NCBI GenBank assembly: GCA_013399115.1
Contig: VXAA01000911.1
Coordinates: 26,822 to 90,821, forward strand
From: Anseranas semipalmata
Lineage: Eukaryota > Chordata > Aves > Anseriformes > Anseranatidae
Reading direction: 5' to 3'
DNA: 64,000 nt
Below the pieces are notes generated by a model. The model did no database searches, had not been told where the DNA came from, and saw only the letters and a list, made by a program, of their open reading frames with translations. The position numbers and the translations under genes are program-made. Of the stretch, positions 1 through 11,472 are shown in pieces. Each line of letters starts with the position of its first letter. Position 1 is the stretch's first letter.

Positions 1-2404
1 AATAGCATCTCTGAGGTCTTACAGCTTTGAAGTTGGGGAAGGAGTCCTGCCAGCCCCGGAGAAGGGGCTATGAAGCGCCAACAGGGAAATAACCAAGTGC
101 TGCTGGTGTCTCTAGAGAGGCTGCTTGCTACAGCACGGAGGGTCCTGCTGAGAGGCTGGAGTTGCTCTCTCCGTGCTGCCACTTGACTCGTTATGGCTAC
201 CATCATTCCCTCTTAACTATTTTTAAGTCTCAAGTAAATGTTCAGTGAGCAGTTTTCATAGCGCTTCTGGTTTATCTTCCAAACTGTCTGGTGTCATCAA
301 TTTGATTGCTATGAAATCTTGAATGATAATATAAGTGTATTGTAGAGTAGCAAAATGCCATTGACTTTAATATGAATATAAAGCTGTATTGGTGAAAGCT
401 AAATTATGTGCTGGTTTTAAAAACAGAGCAGATGTCTGTCTGGCATGAATCGATCTTGAGCTGGTATTAAGTCCTGAGAGTGCCTGCATTTGTTGCTAAG
501 GGGGGTGATGAGTTCACATGTCATTTGTCTTTCCCTGGAAGCCGAAGACAACGCGTCCCTCTGGGGCTCACTTCAACTCTTCCTCCCCTGCCGTAAAGCT
601 CTGGAGCTGAGCACAAACTCGAGATCTTTCTTGAGTAGGGAGGGGTATGATCTGTGCTGAATCAGAGTTTGTCTCAAAAAGTATCGCTGGCTGTTACTCC
701 AGCTTTTCTACAGCAGGAAGAAATTTTGAATCTATCTGTTAATTTTGACGTACTGTTACTTTGCATATAGTGACATGAGTATTATTGAGTGAGGTTGCTT
801 TTGACCTTTCCAATGATACTTCTGGTTGTCATTAGCTCATCTGGGTGAATGGAGGAACTAGCAGCCTTGGAAGATCATCAGCTGTGCTTTCTGCTCCATT
901 TGAACACAAAGATGTTTGCACCAAGGTGGCTTTTCATTTTTTTTGCTGTTAAACTTGTGTGGCATTCTGCTCACTTTGCCTCTCCCGTGTGCTGATACAG
1001 TAAATCTTTGCTTAGGTCTGTAGTTTTCTAAACTTGTGTACAATGCATCATCAAGAGGGTACTAGAGCAATCTGTAAAAGGATGCTTGTTGTGCAGGTTT
1101 CTTATTTGTCTCAACCATAAAATGAAGTGCAATGTTTTCATATATTTTGCACTGAAGCTAACCTTAGTGGATAAGTAATGCAAATGCTCTTGTAGTTTTA
1201 CCTACTAAAAAGTAATATAACTCTTTCGTTAAAATACAGTCCTCTTTTGGGAGTAATTTGAGTATCAGTTGACCCTGTATTTATTACTGTGAAAAGATGT
1301 GAACACCTGAATGTTGGCACGTCTTGGGTTTGGAGCTGCTTTATTTTCAGATAGCAGACATGACGATTCTGTCAGACAAACTCCTTTAAAACTTGTTCAT
1401 TCCCACAGTGGAAACACAGACAACTGCTCATTGCCTCTTAAAGTCTTAGCTAGTCTTCAGAGAGCTGGGTTTGTTCTTATTTACTTAGCAGTTGTATGAT
1501 TGCTGTCATAGTGTTTGATTTTTTTTCTTTCTTATTATTATTTGCTTAATTTTAGTCCAGTGTTTATTCATGGTTCCAAATAGCCTGACATCACTCATAA
1601 AGTGTCAGCAGTGTGAAATGGAAATTTGAGCATCCCTAGCTGCAGGAGGAGCTCTTTCTTGTCTACCTGCTTATTTTGACCCTCTTTGTTTTCTCAGCTG
1701 AGCACCTCGCAAATTTTGACATGGTAATCCTCCTGATTCCTGCTCGGCAGCATTGTTTTGTTGTTTTACAGGTGGGAAGCTGGGGCAAGGTAATATGCCA
1801 AGTCCTGAAGATGCCATCTGTAAGTCAAAGCATCCACCTCCCTTCCCACTCTGGTGTACACTCCCAAACCACGTAAACTGTCTGTATTTGTAATGTTAAC
1901 ATAATGCAGTGCTGGTCGTGGAACATGGACACGAGAAAAAACTTGAAGGAAAAAAAGTCTTTTAGTTTGTGCTTCCCCAAGGGCTAATCTTCTGCCACCT
2001 TCTTCATGTCAGTTTTTAACCCCATTGGTATTCTAAGAAGTCTTTTTCTGGTGTGCAAGTTAGCAAGTGTTGACCCTCTAAGTTATCTGCTTGTGAAGAA
2101 GTTTTCTGAGAGGTTTATTTCCTTGTTAAACATTATACCTGCTGGATCAGGCTTTTTTTTTTTTTAATTCAAATTTAATTTGATTATTTTTTAAATTACT
2201 AATATCAAAGGGAAATATTGTTGCAAGACAGAAGTTTCCTAGTAGCATAGATTGTTTTGTTTTATGTTGTTCATAAGGGAAAGTGAAAAATCACTCAAGC
2301 TGGACTTGAGTCTCCATGGGCTCTAGACGTCCCATTCAGATGTCTCCACATACCCTTGCAATAAAATAATTTTCTGTTTTCCTTTAGATATTTTTGTTCC
2401 AACA
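1..2404. other. Unique non-coding sequence, no recognisable gene
   Basis: About 2.4 kb of AT-leaning single-copy-looking sequence. Open frames on both strands are at most about 70 codons and none resembles a known protein. One inverted repeat has perfect 10-bp arms (131-140 and 169-178) around a 28-nt loop, which is close to what chance allows for loops that long. The only segment with exon-like boundaries is 1772-1819, listed separately. I infer intron or intergenic DNA. Confidence 0.6.
1772..1819 (+). other. Candidate 48-nt coding microexon
   Basis: A T-rich tract ends in ACAG at 1768-1771, and a donor GTAAGT begins at 1820. The 48-nt segment between them is a multiple of three. Read with its first two bases completing a codon, it is open and encodes GKLGQGNMPSPEDAI plus a split codon, a hydrophilic peptide with a natural look. 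A second frame is also open (VGSWGKVICQVLKMPS), so the frame is not settled. I do not recognise the gene. No partner exon is evident in the window, as would be expected if it lies in a long-intron gene. The acceptor tract contains several G residues and is only moderate. Chance is a real alternative. Confidence 0.2.
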
Positions 2405-2955
2405 CATGGAAAAGATGAATAGAGTACTGCGTCCAGGTCTGGTGCCCCCAGCACAAGAAAGATATGGACCTGTTGGAATGAGTCCAGAGGAGGGCCACAA
2501 AGATGCTCAGAGGGCTGGAGCGCCTCTCCTATGAAGCAAGGCTGAGAGAGCTGGGGATGTTCAGCCTGGAGAAGAGAAGGCTCCAGGGAGACCTCATTGC
2601 AGCCTTTCAATACTTAAGGGGGTCTTATAAAAAGGATGGAGAGGGACTCTTTACTTGGGTAGATAATGATAGGACAAGGGGTAATGGTTTTAAACTAAAA
2701 AGAGGATAGATTTAGATTAGACATCAGGAAGAAATTCTTCACTGTGGGAGTGGTAAGGCACTGGAACAGGTTGCCCAGAGAGGTTGTGGATGCCCCATCC
2801 CTGGAAGTGTTCAAGGCCAGGCTGGATGGGGCCCTGGGCAACCTGATCTAGTGGGTGGCATCCCTGCCTATGGCAGGGGGGTTGGAACCAGATGATCTTT
2901 AAGGTCCCTTCCAACCCAAGCCATTCTATGATTCTATGATTCTGTGATTCTATGA
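2405..2955 (+). mobile_element. CR1 LINE, 5'-truncated, decayed
   Basis: Sequence from about 2405 to 2955 matches the 3' third of avian CR1 elements: the end of ORF2 followed by the short 3' region and octamer tail. A 68-codon frame (2503-2709) still shows the ORF2 C-terminal block ([17 protein letters not shown] then [18 protein letters not shown]). It runs into a stop near 2707. The continuing CR1 peptide (FRLDIRKKFF-like) lies in another frame, so there is a small frameshift near 2700, and there is a further in-frame TAG near 2848. Catalytic RT motifs lie upstream of the truncation and are absent. It is a dead copy, visibly older than the one at 33.9 kb. The 5' boundary is approximate to about 20 bp. 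Confidence 0.93.
2923..2955 (+). repeat. CR1 terminal octamer tail (ATTCTATG)n
   Basis: Four near-identical copies of ATTCTATG (one reads ATTCTGTG) close the CR1 element. CR1 elements carry short tandem octamers rather than a poly(A) tail, so this fixes the orientation and the 3' boundary of the insertion. Confidence 0.9.
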
Positions 2956-5425
2956 ATAGGTCATTTATATTTCTGCAGCACTCACAGTCCCTAAGGAAAA
3001 GGAGAAAATTATGAAGGCATCAGGGAAGCACTACACTTTGAAACATGCTGAAATGTTGTCCAGAACCTCCTGGTGAAGCGTTTTTGTAACCTCCCTTCCT
3101 CTTTGAGGAAAACAGTATTTTGCAGATATTTAGGATATGCACCAAACTGTACCATGAGCCAGGGAAGAGGTGAGGGGAAGAGAGGGCAATGTCTGCTTGT
3201 TCACATGGCTGGTTAGCTTAATTGCCAGCTAATGATGCTGTGTGGGCCAAGCCATCTTGGTAAGGGAAGATCAAAGAAAGAGGATTTTAAGGTCAATGCT
3301 GCTTTACCCGCTCTAAGCAAAACCTCGGCCCTGAGCAAGGGCTTCTCTTTTCAGGGCCACCTGGGAAATGTGCTATATTTTTTCCCCTCCTGGTGGTGGC
3401 AGAGGTGGTGGGTACTGGTGGAAGGTTAAGAAACCCTTCCTCTCTTCACAGATTTCAAAGGCTGCAGCATTTCTCTTCTAAACTTGCTTATTTAAGCCAA
3501 TTTTGGCTGCAGTATCTGGTCGGTGCATGTAAACTCTGTGTGCATTTGTATGTAAGCATGCAGTGGGAAAATGAGTAAAAAGGCTGCAAGCCCACTGCAC
3601 AGTTTGGTAGTAAGCTGCTTTATCGTGCTGTAGAGAAGGAAGTCCCTGTACAGCTGTGTCTTCAAGAACTGCAGAAGCAAGTCAGCAATCTAAAGATTTT
3701 AATTACATTGTCAGTCTTGAAATCCTGGCTATATTGAGGTTGAAAGGCATATTCACATGGACCTCATTGGGGCCTGGATTTCATAAATGGTATTTAAAAA
3801 GGATCTATGGTATGTGTGTGCTGAACAAAATTATAATTCCCCAAATTCTAAGCTCAAATGACTAAAGCTGATTTATAGAAGTCTGCTTTTTAGTGTCTTT
3901 CTTAAGCAGGAATAATTTGTATCCAGGGAGAAAGTAGTCTAGAAAAGCGTGTTTTTAGGTCAGAAATCAGTGAAATGCTGATAGTGCTGTGCTGAACAAG
4001 AGCATGGTCATACCCAAATGCTTCATACCTTGCATCTGTGCATGGACCAACTCCACTGTGGGCTGCAGGGTGGCCTGTCAGGTGGGTGCTTGAGATGACG
4101 TGCAGGAAGGAGTGAACCTGTGGGTCTGAAGGATGAAGCCATCAAGCAAGTCAGGCTGGCAGGTGAGAGATAGGGAACATATTGCCCTTGACTGTTTTAT
4201 CCATAATCTTAGTAGGAGCAATGAAATAAGCAGAGATGGAGGAATGTTTATTTGATCATTTAAAAGTTTGAAACATTTAAAATCCCCATGTACCTAGCCA
4301 AGGCTACTGTTATGTTAAGAATCTTAAAAGTTTAAGAAAGAAGTCTGTAAATGTACGAAACAGGCAACTTCAAACATTTAAGTTTTATGGCAAAAGCCAT
4401 AAAGCTATTTCCAGGATTTATCTTCCTGGTAAATATAACATACATTCATAAATAAAGCATTTTTATAAATGACCATTCCTGTTGCCAGTGGTAGGTGTTA
4501 TGCAGCATGTTGCCATGACACCTGACTTGCTAGAAGTTTTTAATAATGAGCAGATAGAGTTGCTATTGCATTGCAACTTGTGGTCATTGCCTCCTGCAGT
4601 ATAAATACACATAATGATGTTGTTTAATGTGACACATCCTGTTTCACCATATTGACATTTCCATTTTAATGCACTATACCTATCTGGTGAGGCTACCTTT
4701 AATGTTCAACACAAGCATAAAAATCATCAGCAGAAAAGAAAAACAGTGCACCTGAAGAAATGATAGCTAATTTACTTTAGTATTATTTCTGGGAAAGTTT
4801 TATGCTTGAACAAATGTTGCAGTTTTTCAGAGCATGTACAGACCTCAAAATGTGTTCTGTAGCCAACGTAATAAAATGATGATGGGGCCATGGAAAAGAT
4901 GCTGCTTTTCACAGGGGAAGCATTGCTCCTTATTCATTTAGGCTATGGCTGTTTTAAAGGAGTCATGGGGTGCTGAGATTAGATTATTCCACCTCTTAGG
5001 AGCTGATTTTCAGTCTTTGTTAAATTGCTTTGGAGATGCGATACCAAACTTGAAGGACAACATGATGGCATTGAGCATCACACTGTTCTGAACAACAGGG
5101 TACCATTTAAGATGCTAGAAGTGGCAGAACTGAAAATACGAATATTGTCATTATAGCAGTCGGGGTGCTGGTGGGCTGTTCCAAGCAGGAGGTATGTTGG
5201 GACAGGAGGGCCTGTAGAGCAGTGTAGCCACAGGGAATGGCAGCCTCTTGCCTGACTCCAAAGCTGCACTGTATTGTGGTCTCTTCTTTCTGTAGCAAGG
5301 AAATAGAAGTGAAGAGGGTGTTTCAGCTTCTGGTGCTGTTCTTCCCCCCTTTGAGAGAAGCTGTCTGAACCTTTCTAGAGGATTTGGCTGCTGTTTTCCC
5401 ACTGAATGTAAAACGATGGAGACAT
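2956..5425. other. Unique non-coding sequence
   Basis: Gene-free stretch of 2.5 kb. Open frames stay below 85 codons and show no recognisable domain. A group of small inverted repeats lies at 4295-4431 (see the separate entry at 4381). Nothing suggests a promoter or an RNA gene of a known family. Confidence 0.6.
4381..4406 (+). other. 11-pair hairpin with AAAA loop
   Basis: Arm AGTTTTATGGC (4381-4391) pairs with GCCATAAAGCT (4396-4406) across the loop AAAA. There are ten Watson-Crick pairs and one T-G wobble. Nearby are smaller inverted repeats: 4295-4306 (TAGCC/GGCTA, 2-nt loop), 4322-4337 (TCTTAAA/TTTAAGA, 2-nt loop) and 4413-4431 (CCAGGA/TCCTGG, 7-nt loop). Function unknown; the smaller ones are individually compatible with chance. 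Confidence 0.5.
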
Positions 5426-5529
5426 TGTTCAGCCTGATCTAGTGGAAGGTGCTTCTGCCCATGGCAGAGGGGGTTGATCTAGATGATCTTTAAGGTCCCT
5501 TCCAGCTCAAACCATTCTATGATTCTGTT
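5426..5529 (+). mobile_element. CR1 3'-end fragment
   Basis: About 100 bp matching the extreme 3' end of CR1: CAGCCTGATCTAGTGG, a CCCATGGCAGAGGGGGTTG block, then the conserved GATGATCTTTAAGGTCCC region and one ATTCTATG octamer. Severe 5' truncation is typical of CR1 insertions. No coding capacity remains. Confidence 0.9.
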
Positions 5530-7360
5530 GAAGTCAATGACTTTGAAATCCTGGTCAAAATGGTCCCAACTGTTTGGCAAGTGCTTTTGATGCTTGTTGA
5601 CCCACAGGCAAGGTGCTGACAGCATTTCTATGTCCTATTACCATTACTGTCTGTTTTTGTCCATGCGACTCCTTATTCTCTTGAGCTCCTTTGCTCTTTC
5701 CCACCAGAGGCCCCTCCAGCCCATTCCTATGTTGGCGAGCAACATCCATCTGCAGGATGCACTGGACCTCACTCCAAAATGCCTTCTCTCCTCCTTGCAC
5801 ACCACACACCCTGCTTTTATCTATGGGATGTGGCTGTTGCTGGTGGTGTCCAGCAGGGAGGGGAGAGAAGGGTATCCTCAGCATGAAAATCAAATAGATG
5901 GGAAAAAGATGGGTGAAACCTTGTAAACCTGAGATATGGACGGGTTGGGGAGGAATGTGTCTAGAGAAGCTGTGGGAACAGACCTAGAAAGAGGCAAGGC
6001 ACTTGGGTGGCTAAAGGCCTTGGGGGATAGGGCTTCTGGTATGGGGAAGAGCAGCAGAGTCCACTGTTTTCTGCAGGGAGCAGGGCTCATATAGATGTGA
6101 GGAGTTCTGTAGCTGATTTTTATTTAGCCATAAAATTTGAGAAAGGAGAGGGGAGAAGCAGTGAGATTTTCTTTTTTTTCAATGCTCCTGAAGACTACAG
6201 AGAGTGTTCTAACTTGTAACACAAAATTTAGTAGACTCCGAGTGCATAAGGTAACATACTATCTTTGGATGTCTTGGAGAAATAAAATCATACTGCCAGC
6301 ACGTTCCTTCATGACAAGCATCTGTTTCCCCCCCCTGCCCTGTGGGCACTGTGTTTGTGCACTGTAGTATGCAGATTAACTGGAGCTTCAATTTGCCCCC
6401 AAAACCATCTGCATCCTCCCATGGAGCCCCAACAAAGTAAACTCATAACCTTTTTGCCCAGAAGAAGTGGCGATTGTGCTTTGGTGAGTGTAAATATGAA
6501 GCAAGATGGTCGGCAGGAGCGGCTTTGAATCAGCCATTGTGTCCCATTGTGTCCCGCGCCAATTAAAGGTCATCTGCAGGGCACAGCAGTGGGGACGCAG
6601 GACTAAGCCTATTGTCTGTACATTAATAACCACTGAGATCAGAGGCAGCTGAAAAATTCGGAGGCCAAACTCAATTCTTGTATGCTGGCAGGGTGAGGGC
6701 AGGGTGATGCTGGGAAAGCTGTAAGAGCCGCTACAGGTTCGTTCCTGCCTAACTAAGCATAGCGGCCACCGGTGCCCCCCTCTGATTTCCCTCAAGCTAA
6801 TGCTTACTCTGTTATCTTCCCCTATGCCTCATGGGTAGGAAGCTTTTTGGGGCAGGGACTCCGTTTTCCTGTTCGTGTCACTGTGTGCAAATGCGATCCT
6901 CCTCTCTGAAAGTGCTATGGTGATGGAGCAGACCTGCTTTTCAGTAGTGTGTAACCCCAATGCTTTCTTCCTCCAGAGAGTTCCTTTGGAGGATGTCAAA
7001 GGGCTTTAAAAGCAGTCACAGCTTGAACGTTGTGGCAACCCTTGTTGGATGAGTTATTAGGGCCTTTGTTTTAGAAGTGGCAGAACTGAGTGAAGAGATG
7101 TTTTGCCTCAGCACATGAAATATCTATGGAACATTTTGGGGTAGGTATGCTGTGTCAGCTGAAAACAGTGGTGTGGTCCAAGTAATTCCCAGTGCCAAGC
7201 TCTGCCAATGCAGAAATCGCTAATAAATGCAGGTCATGGGAATTTTGAAGGGTGCAGTGATTTACCCAGAGCTGGCAGGAGCAGTCCTGTTTGGGGGTAT
7301 ATACTCTATGTGTTTTACTTGTCACCCCCTTAATGTCAGGTTCTTGAGTTGTTGGCCTTT

Positions 7361-7403
7361 ATAGTGCAACAAGTGCAGTTGTTATAGTGCAACTGCAGTT
7401 GTT
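7361..7403 (+). repeat. Two-copy tandem duplication (23 + 20 bp)
   Basis: ATAGTGCAAC followed by AAGTGCAGTTGTT (7361-7383) is repeated at once as ATAGTGCAAC followed by TGCAGTTGTT (7384-7403), the second copy lacking three bases. The second copy contains the 12-bp palindrome CAACTGCAGTTG at 7390-7401. It looks like a local replication-slippage product. Confidence 0.8.
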
Positions 7404-8210
7404 CATTGTTCTGGCTATATTAGAAGCAATAAGTGATTTTTTTTTTTTCTTTTAAATAGTCAAGGCTGTGTTCAGGAATGGTTTAGGAAATAAAATAGAG
7501 GCAACAGGGGCTTTTCTGAAAAACAGGTCTTTCAGGCTGGGGCAAGGTCAGGAGAGAGGAACAAAGGTAAAGGCTTTGCTTCCACTCCTGAAATATCTTG
7601 CAGATGTAACAGGGAACCACTGGGGAACCTCTGTGTGATTTTGGAGGCTCGATACATAAGAGCAATGCAAATCAGCAGCTAAAATACAGTTACTGCCTTG
7701 CCATATATCTTTATCCATAAATTACCATTGCTGAAGGCAAAAGGCTAAAATGGGGTTGACAAGGAGGGATAATAGGTCTTGGACTGGAATTAAGAGTTTT
7801 CTTTTAAATGGTAAGCTAAGACTAGTGCGTGTCAAATACAAGGTGCCAAGCAAATGGAGATAGTGGAAGGCTTTCCTTTGAACATGTAGGATGGGTGAAC
7901 TCTGGCTGTGATGTTTCCATAGTTTAATGTCAAGGCTTGGACACAATCTTTTGAATTTGTAGCTGAGATGGAATAAGTAATGGTGCAAATGTGGCACACA
8001 GCAGAATTAATAACAGCTGTTAAGCCATATTTCAGAGGCGTCACTACTGGAAAGCATACTTTTTCAGCATCCCCAACCCTGCATTGTTTTGTAGGGGCTT
8101 TATTTCATGTTGTGCATGACAATTTGATATTAGATTTCTTCATCTTATCTTCTCTAGGCAACTTCTCAATGTTGCTGTCTTATCTTGTGATTTTTATCAT
8201 GCTTTTTGTG

Positions 8211-8237
8211 ATTTTATTTTATTTTATTTTATTTTTT
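8211..8237 (+). repeat. (ATTTT)n microsatellite
   Basis: Five consecutive ATTTT units, the last extended by one T. Simple sequence repeat in AT-rich unique DNA; no associated element is seen. Confidence 0.95.
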
Positions 8238-8930
8238 GATTCTGGCACAGCTCCTGGAATTGGAATATTTAGTGATAATTTATACTTTCATTAAAAATAT
8301 ACTTTGAGCAAGAAAACCTAGCACTGAAAGTCAGCAAAGGTGCATGAAAGTCTTTGTAAAGATATGCTGACAAATTTTTCTTGTTCTCTGAGAGCTATTA
8401 CTGCCAGGGCTTGTGTGGTGCATAGGGAACTGGAGGAGGTCTGGAACAGAAGATGCTCCTTAGTCACAGGTTACTGCTGTGTTTTATTGTGGTCTAATCA
8501 CTGTTTCCTCTGAGAGACAGGATGAGCTGATGAAGTACCTGTAGATATTAATGGAAGGGCAACTTTTTCTTCCAGGTCTGAATTGCATCCCAAGGTGAAA
8601 CCCTGGTATCTTTGAGAGGATTGCCAAATTTGCATTGACTCAAGGCAGTCAGGATAGCACAAGCAGTATTATTGCACTGCTTGCAGCTAGAGCATTATAG
8701 CAATTTGCAAAAAAGACACCACAGGCAGTATTGACTTTGTCTGCTGCAGCAGGAAATGTGTGGCTTAACATAATGAATGCCTAAATGCTTGGAAGTGTTT
8801 TAAATGTGTTTTTCCATGTTAGGGCCTGATTCCAGAGCCCCCTGATTTCAGCTTGACCCTCGTAGGCTTTGGGCCAGGCTCTTAGTGGAAAGGACAGGTT
8901 GCTTTGTTCACCATGTCAGATCTCTTCCTG

Positions 8931-8983
8931 GAGAAGGGAAGAGAAGGGAAGGGAAGAGAAGGGAAGAGAAGGGAAGAGAAGGG
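8931..8983 (+). repeat. Purine repeat (GAGAAGGGAA)n
   Basis: Uninterrupted all-purine tract built from AGAAGGGA/GAGAAGGGAA units, about 53 bp. Pure homopurine strands of this kind can form triplex DNA in vitro; that is general knowledge and not shown here. Confidence 0.95.
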
Positions 8984-11472
8984 CCTTTGTAGCTAGAGGC
9001 AGGTTTTTGGCATAGCTCATCCTGTGGGCAGTGGAGCCGGCAGGGTGCTAAGCCTGTGCTGGCGCCTCAGGTAGGGGTCCCAGCCAGGAGGAGGGAGTGG
9101 AACTGTCCCTTGATGGGTGTCCCTCTTCCCCTCACCCAGGAGCACTGTTCTTCTGATTTATGGTGCCCTGTTTGGGGTTACCATCAGCATTGCTTGTGTT
9201 TGGTATCTGATTTCTCATGCTTGACAACCTTCATGGGTGAGCTGGTTTTCCATTCCTTGATTCAGCACACTTCTTGGTTTATTGCTCACACAACAGAGTC
9301 TTTTAATTGAATTTATATTTGTTTGGATAGCACTTGTCAGTGTGGTATGAATCTTCGTCAGGTTCACTCGCCTTTTGCCGAGTTCGTATATAATCCCATG
9401 CTCCGAAACTGGAAGGCTTATTTCCCCTTAAGGGTAAGTGCAGCTGCTTTGAGGCATGCCTGTCATTTATCCTGTGCCCATCCAGTGCTTGCACCATTGA
9501 TCTCTTGTCCCATACTGCAGTACTTAATAGACACTGATAATAGGGTTGCGATTTTTTTTTTTTTAAGGAAAATTGAATATTTAAGTGAAATATAACTGTG
9601 GTTATTTTTAATACCACAGAAGAAGTGGACTAAGTCAAGAGCCCATGCCTGATGGCAATGCTGGGAGGAAGGGGGGGATTGCATGGTTGGCTGCTTTCCC
9701 CTTACACATAAAATGTGCAAGATCCTCCCCTGGAAGTTGCTGAGAGTGGCTCCCCTTTTGCAGACTCTGGATTGAAAGGCCTTAAGACCTTGAGAATTAC
9801 TGACACAGGAAACATGGTAACAGTACTGGAAAAGGGATAAAAGAAACAGAACTGTAGTAATTCAGTTAACAATATCTTCGACAGAATACATTCATAACTC
9901 TTTCTACTTAGGGACACAATTTGCTTGCTGTATTATGCCAGTAGAGATAACCCTTAATTCCTTTCGTATCCTGTTTTTGAATCATTTTGTTAAACAAAGG
10001 CCTTTGAGTCCTCTTTTGTTGCAGAGAACAAATGGTGAGATTTTGGGGACTGTAGCTACTTTTGTTATTCACAAATTCCAGAGCCTTTCAAAATTCTTCA
10101 TCATTCACATTCTCAGCTTCACCACACAATCATTCATTATGTCAGCAGCTGCCCGGGGAGTCTCACTTCAGCTCATTCAGCCAAATAATAAGCCCTGGGA
10201 CAACTGTTTCTGCATTAAAATAATAATAAAATAATAAATAAAGGTTCTTGCAGGCGCAAAGCAATGTGGCTGTCTTCTGCTTTTTGACACATCCCTGCCT
10301 AAAAGTCAGTGATCAGTTTGGAGCAGTGGTTTTTGCTCAGCATCTGTGTTGAAATAAACCACAGCATTCAGGAAATATTTTTCTAAAGGATGCTTTGATA
10401 TGGCTGAAGTCACAGAAGACTTCACTTTTCCCAGTGAATCATTGCATAATTTTTCGGCTGGTTTCAGTGGGAGTTAGAACTTAAGTTCTGCCCAATTTCT
10501 GGGTGCATTTTAAACACATTGGCTTACTTCTCAGACATAATTTTTATGTTCCAGTCGTTTGAAGGGAGGTTTTGCAGTGCTCACATTCAATGCCTTTGCA
10601 GGTATATTGGCATATATGCATAGAGATATAGTGATAACACAGCCAAGCAAGCAGCATGCTTATTCTTGATGTGGAAGCTGGATTGCAAATGAGTGACAAG
10701 CACTGTTTTTTGGTGCAACTGTTTTATTTTTCCAAGTGAGTGCATCTGAGGAGCTAATAATAATGTTAGTGTGATGCTTTGTTCTTCCTCTTTAATTAGG
10801 ATAAGGAATTGAATTTACAAAGTAAAGCAGAATTCTTTCCATGTCCTTTGCAAACAGTTTGCACTAGCTTCCTGTGCAGATGTATGCAAATATAAACATC
10901 CAATGTGAGTTCAAGATATCAGTCCTGCAATCTCCACGGTAGCTGAATAATCCAAGCTGGCTTTATCCAGATGTCGTGCTGTCCCAAAATCTGAATTGAT
11001 ATACTCTGCCTATGCTGTCACTGCGTTCATCTAAATAAGAGCAAAATTTAAATACTGATTGAGATGAGCAAAGGAGAGCTTCCTACTGCTTTTCAGGCAT
11101 GTCTAGTTTCCGATGCCTCATCCAGGCTGTGCACGATGTTGCCACCTTTTGCTGAACTCTTCCAGCCAGCACAAAGAGTGCCACATGCAACTGAAAACTG
11201 CTATTGATTGTGTTGAAGCAGCTTGCTCTGTTAGAGGAAGTCATTTAGATGTTTATGGGAGATGCACGGAAGAAAATTTGCTAGTTTATTTTTTTTCTAA
11301 AGTGAGCATGAGGACTATACGGAAGCAAACAGATGTTCCCAAAAGGCTGACATTAGCCAATTGTTGGGAATGCTGCTTGAATAAGAAAAATTGTGAAAGC
11401 GGTAGAGAGAAGTTTAAAAGGTCTCTGAATCTCCTCAGTTTCACACTATAGTGAGGAAGTGTCATAGATTAT

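Larger units (their letters stand above)
5530..11472. other. Unique non-coding sequence with minor repeats
   Basis: About 5.9 kb with no recognisable gene. Frames of up to 135 codons (for example 6388-6795 minus and 11113-11451 plus) have no recognisable domain and no clear flanking gene signals. Small repeats inside are listed separately (7361, 8211, 8931). One imperfect inverted repeat, GCCGCTA/TAGCGGC, spans 6727-6766 with a 26-nt loop. Confidence 0.6.

Noticed and set aside
131..178. Perfect 10-bp inverted repeat with a 28-nt loop
   Set aside because: With loops up to about 30 nt allowed, a couple of such repeats are expected in 64 kb by chance.
2295..2610. Minus-strand frames of 67 and 95 codons
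   Set aside because: Antisense shadows of the CR1 copy at 2.4 kb.
3560..3600. 9-bp inverted repeat TGCAGTGGG/CCCACTGCA with a 23-nt loop
   Set aside because: Several are expected by chance at this arm and loop length.
6727..6766. GCCGCTA/TAGCGGC with an inner CAGG/CCTG, containing GGTTCGTTCC, resembling a tRNA T-arm
   Set aside because: No complete cloverleaf, no A box, and the arm spacing does not fit a tRNA.
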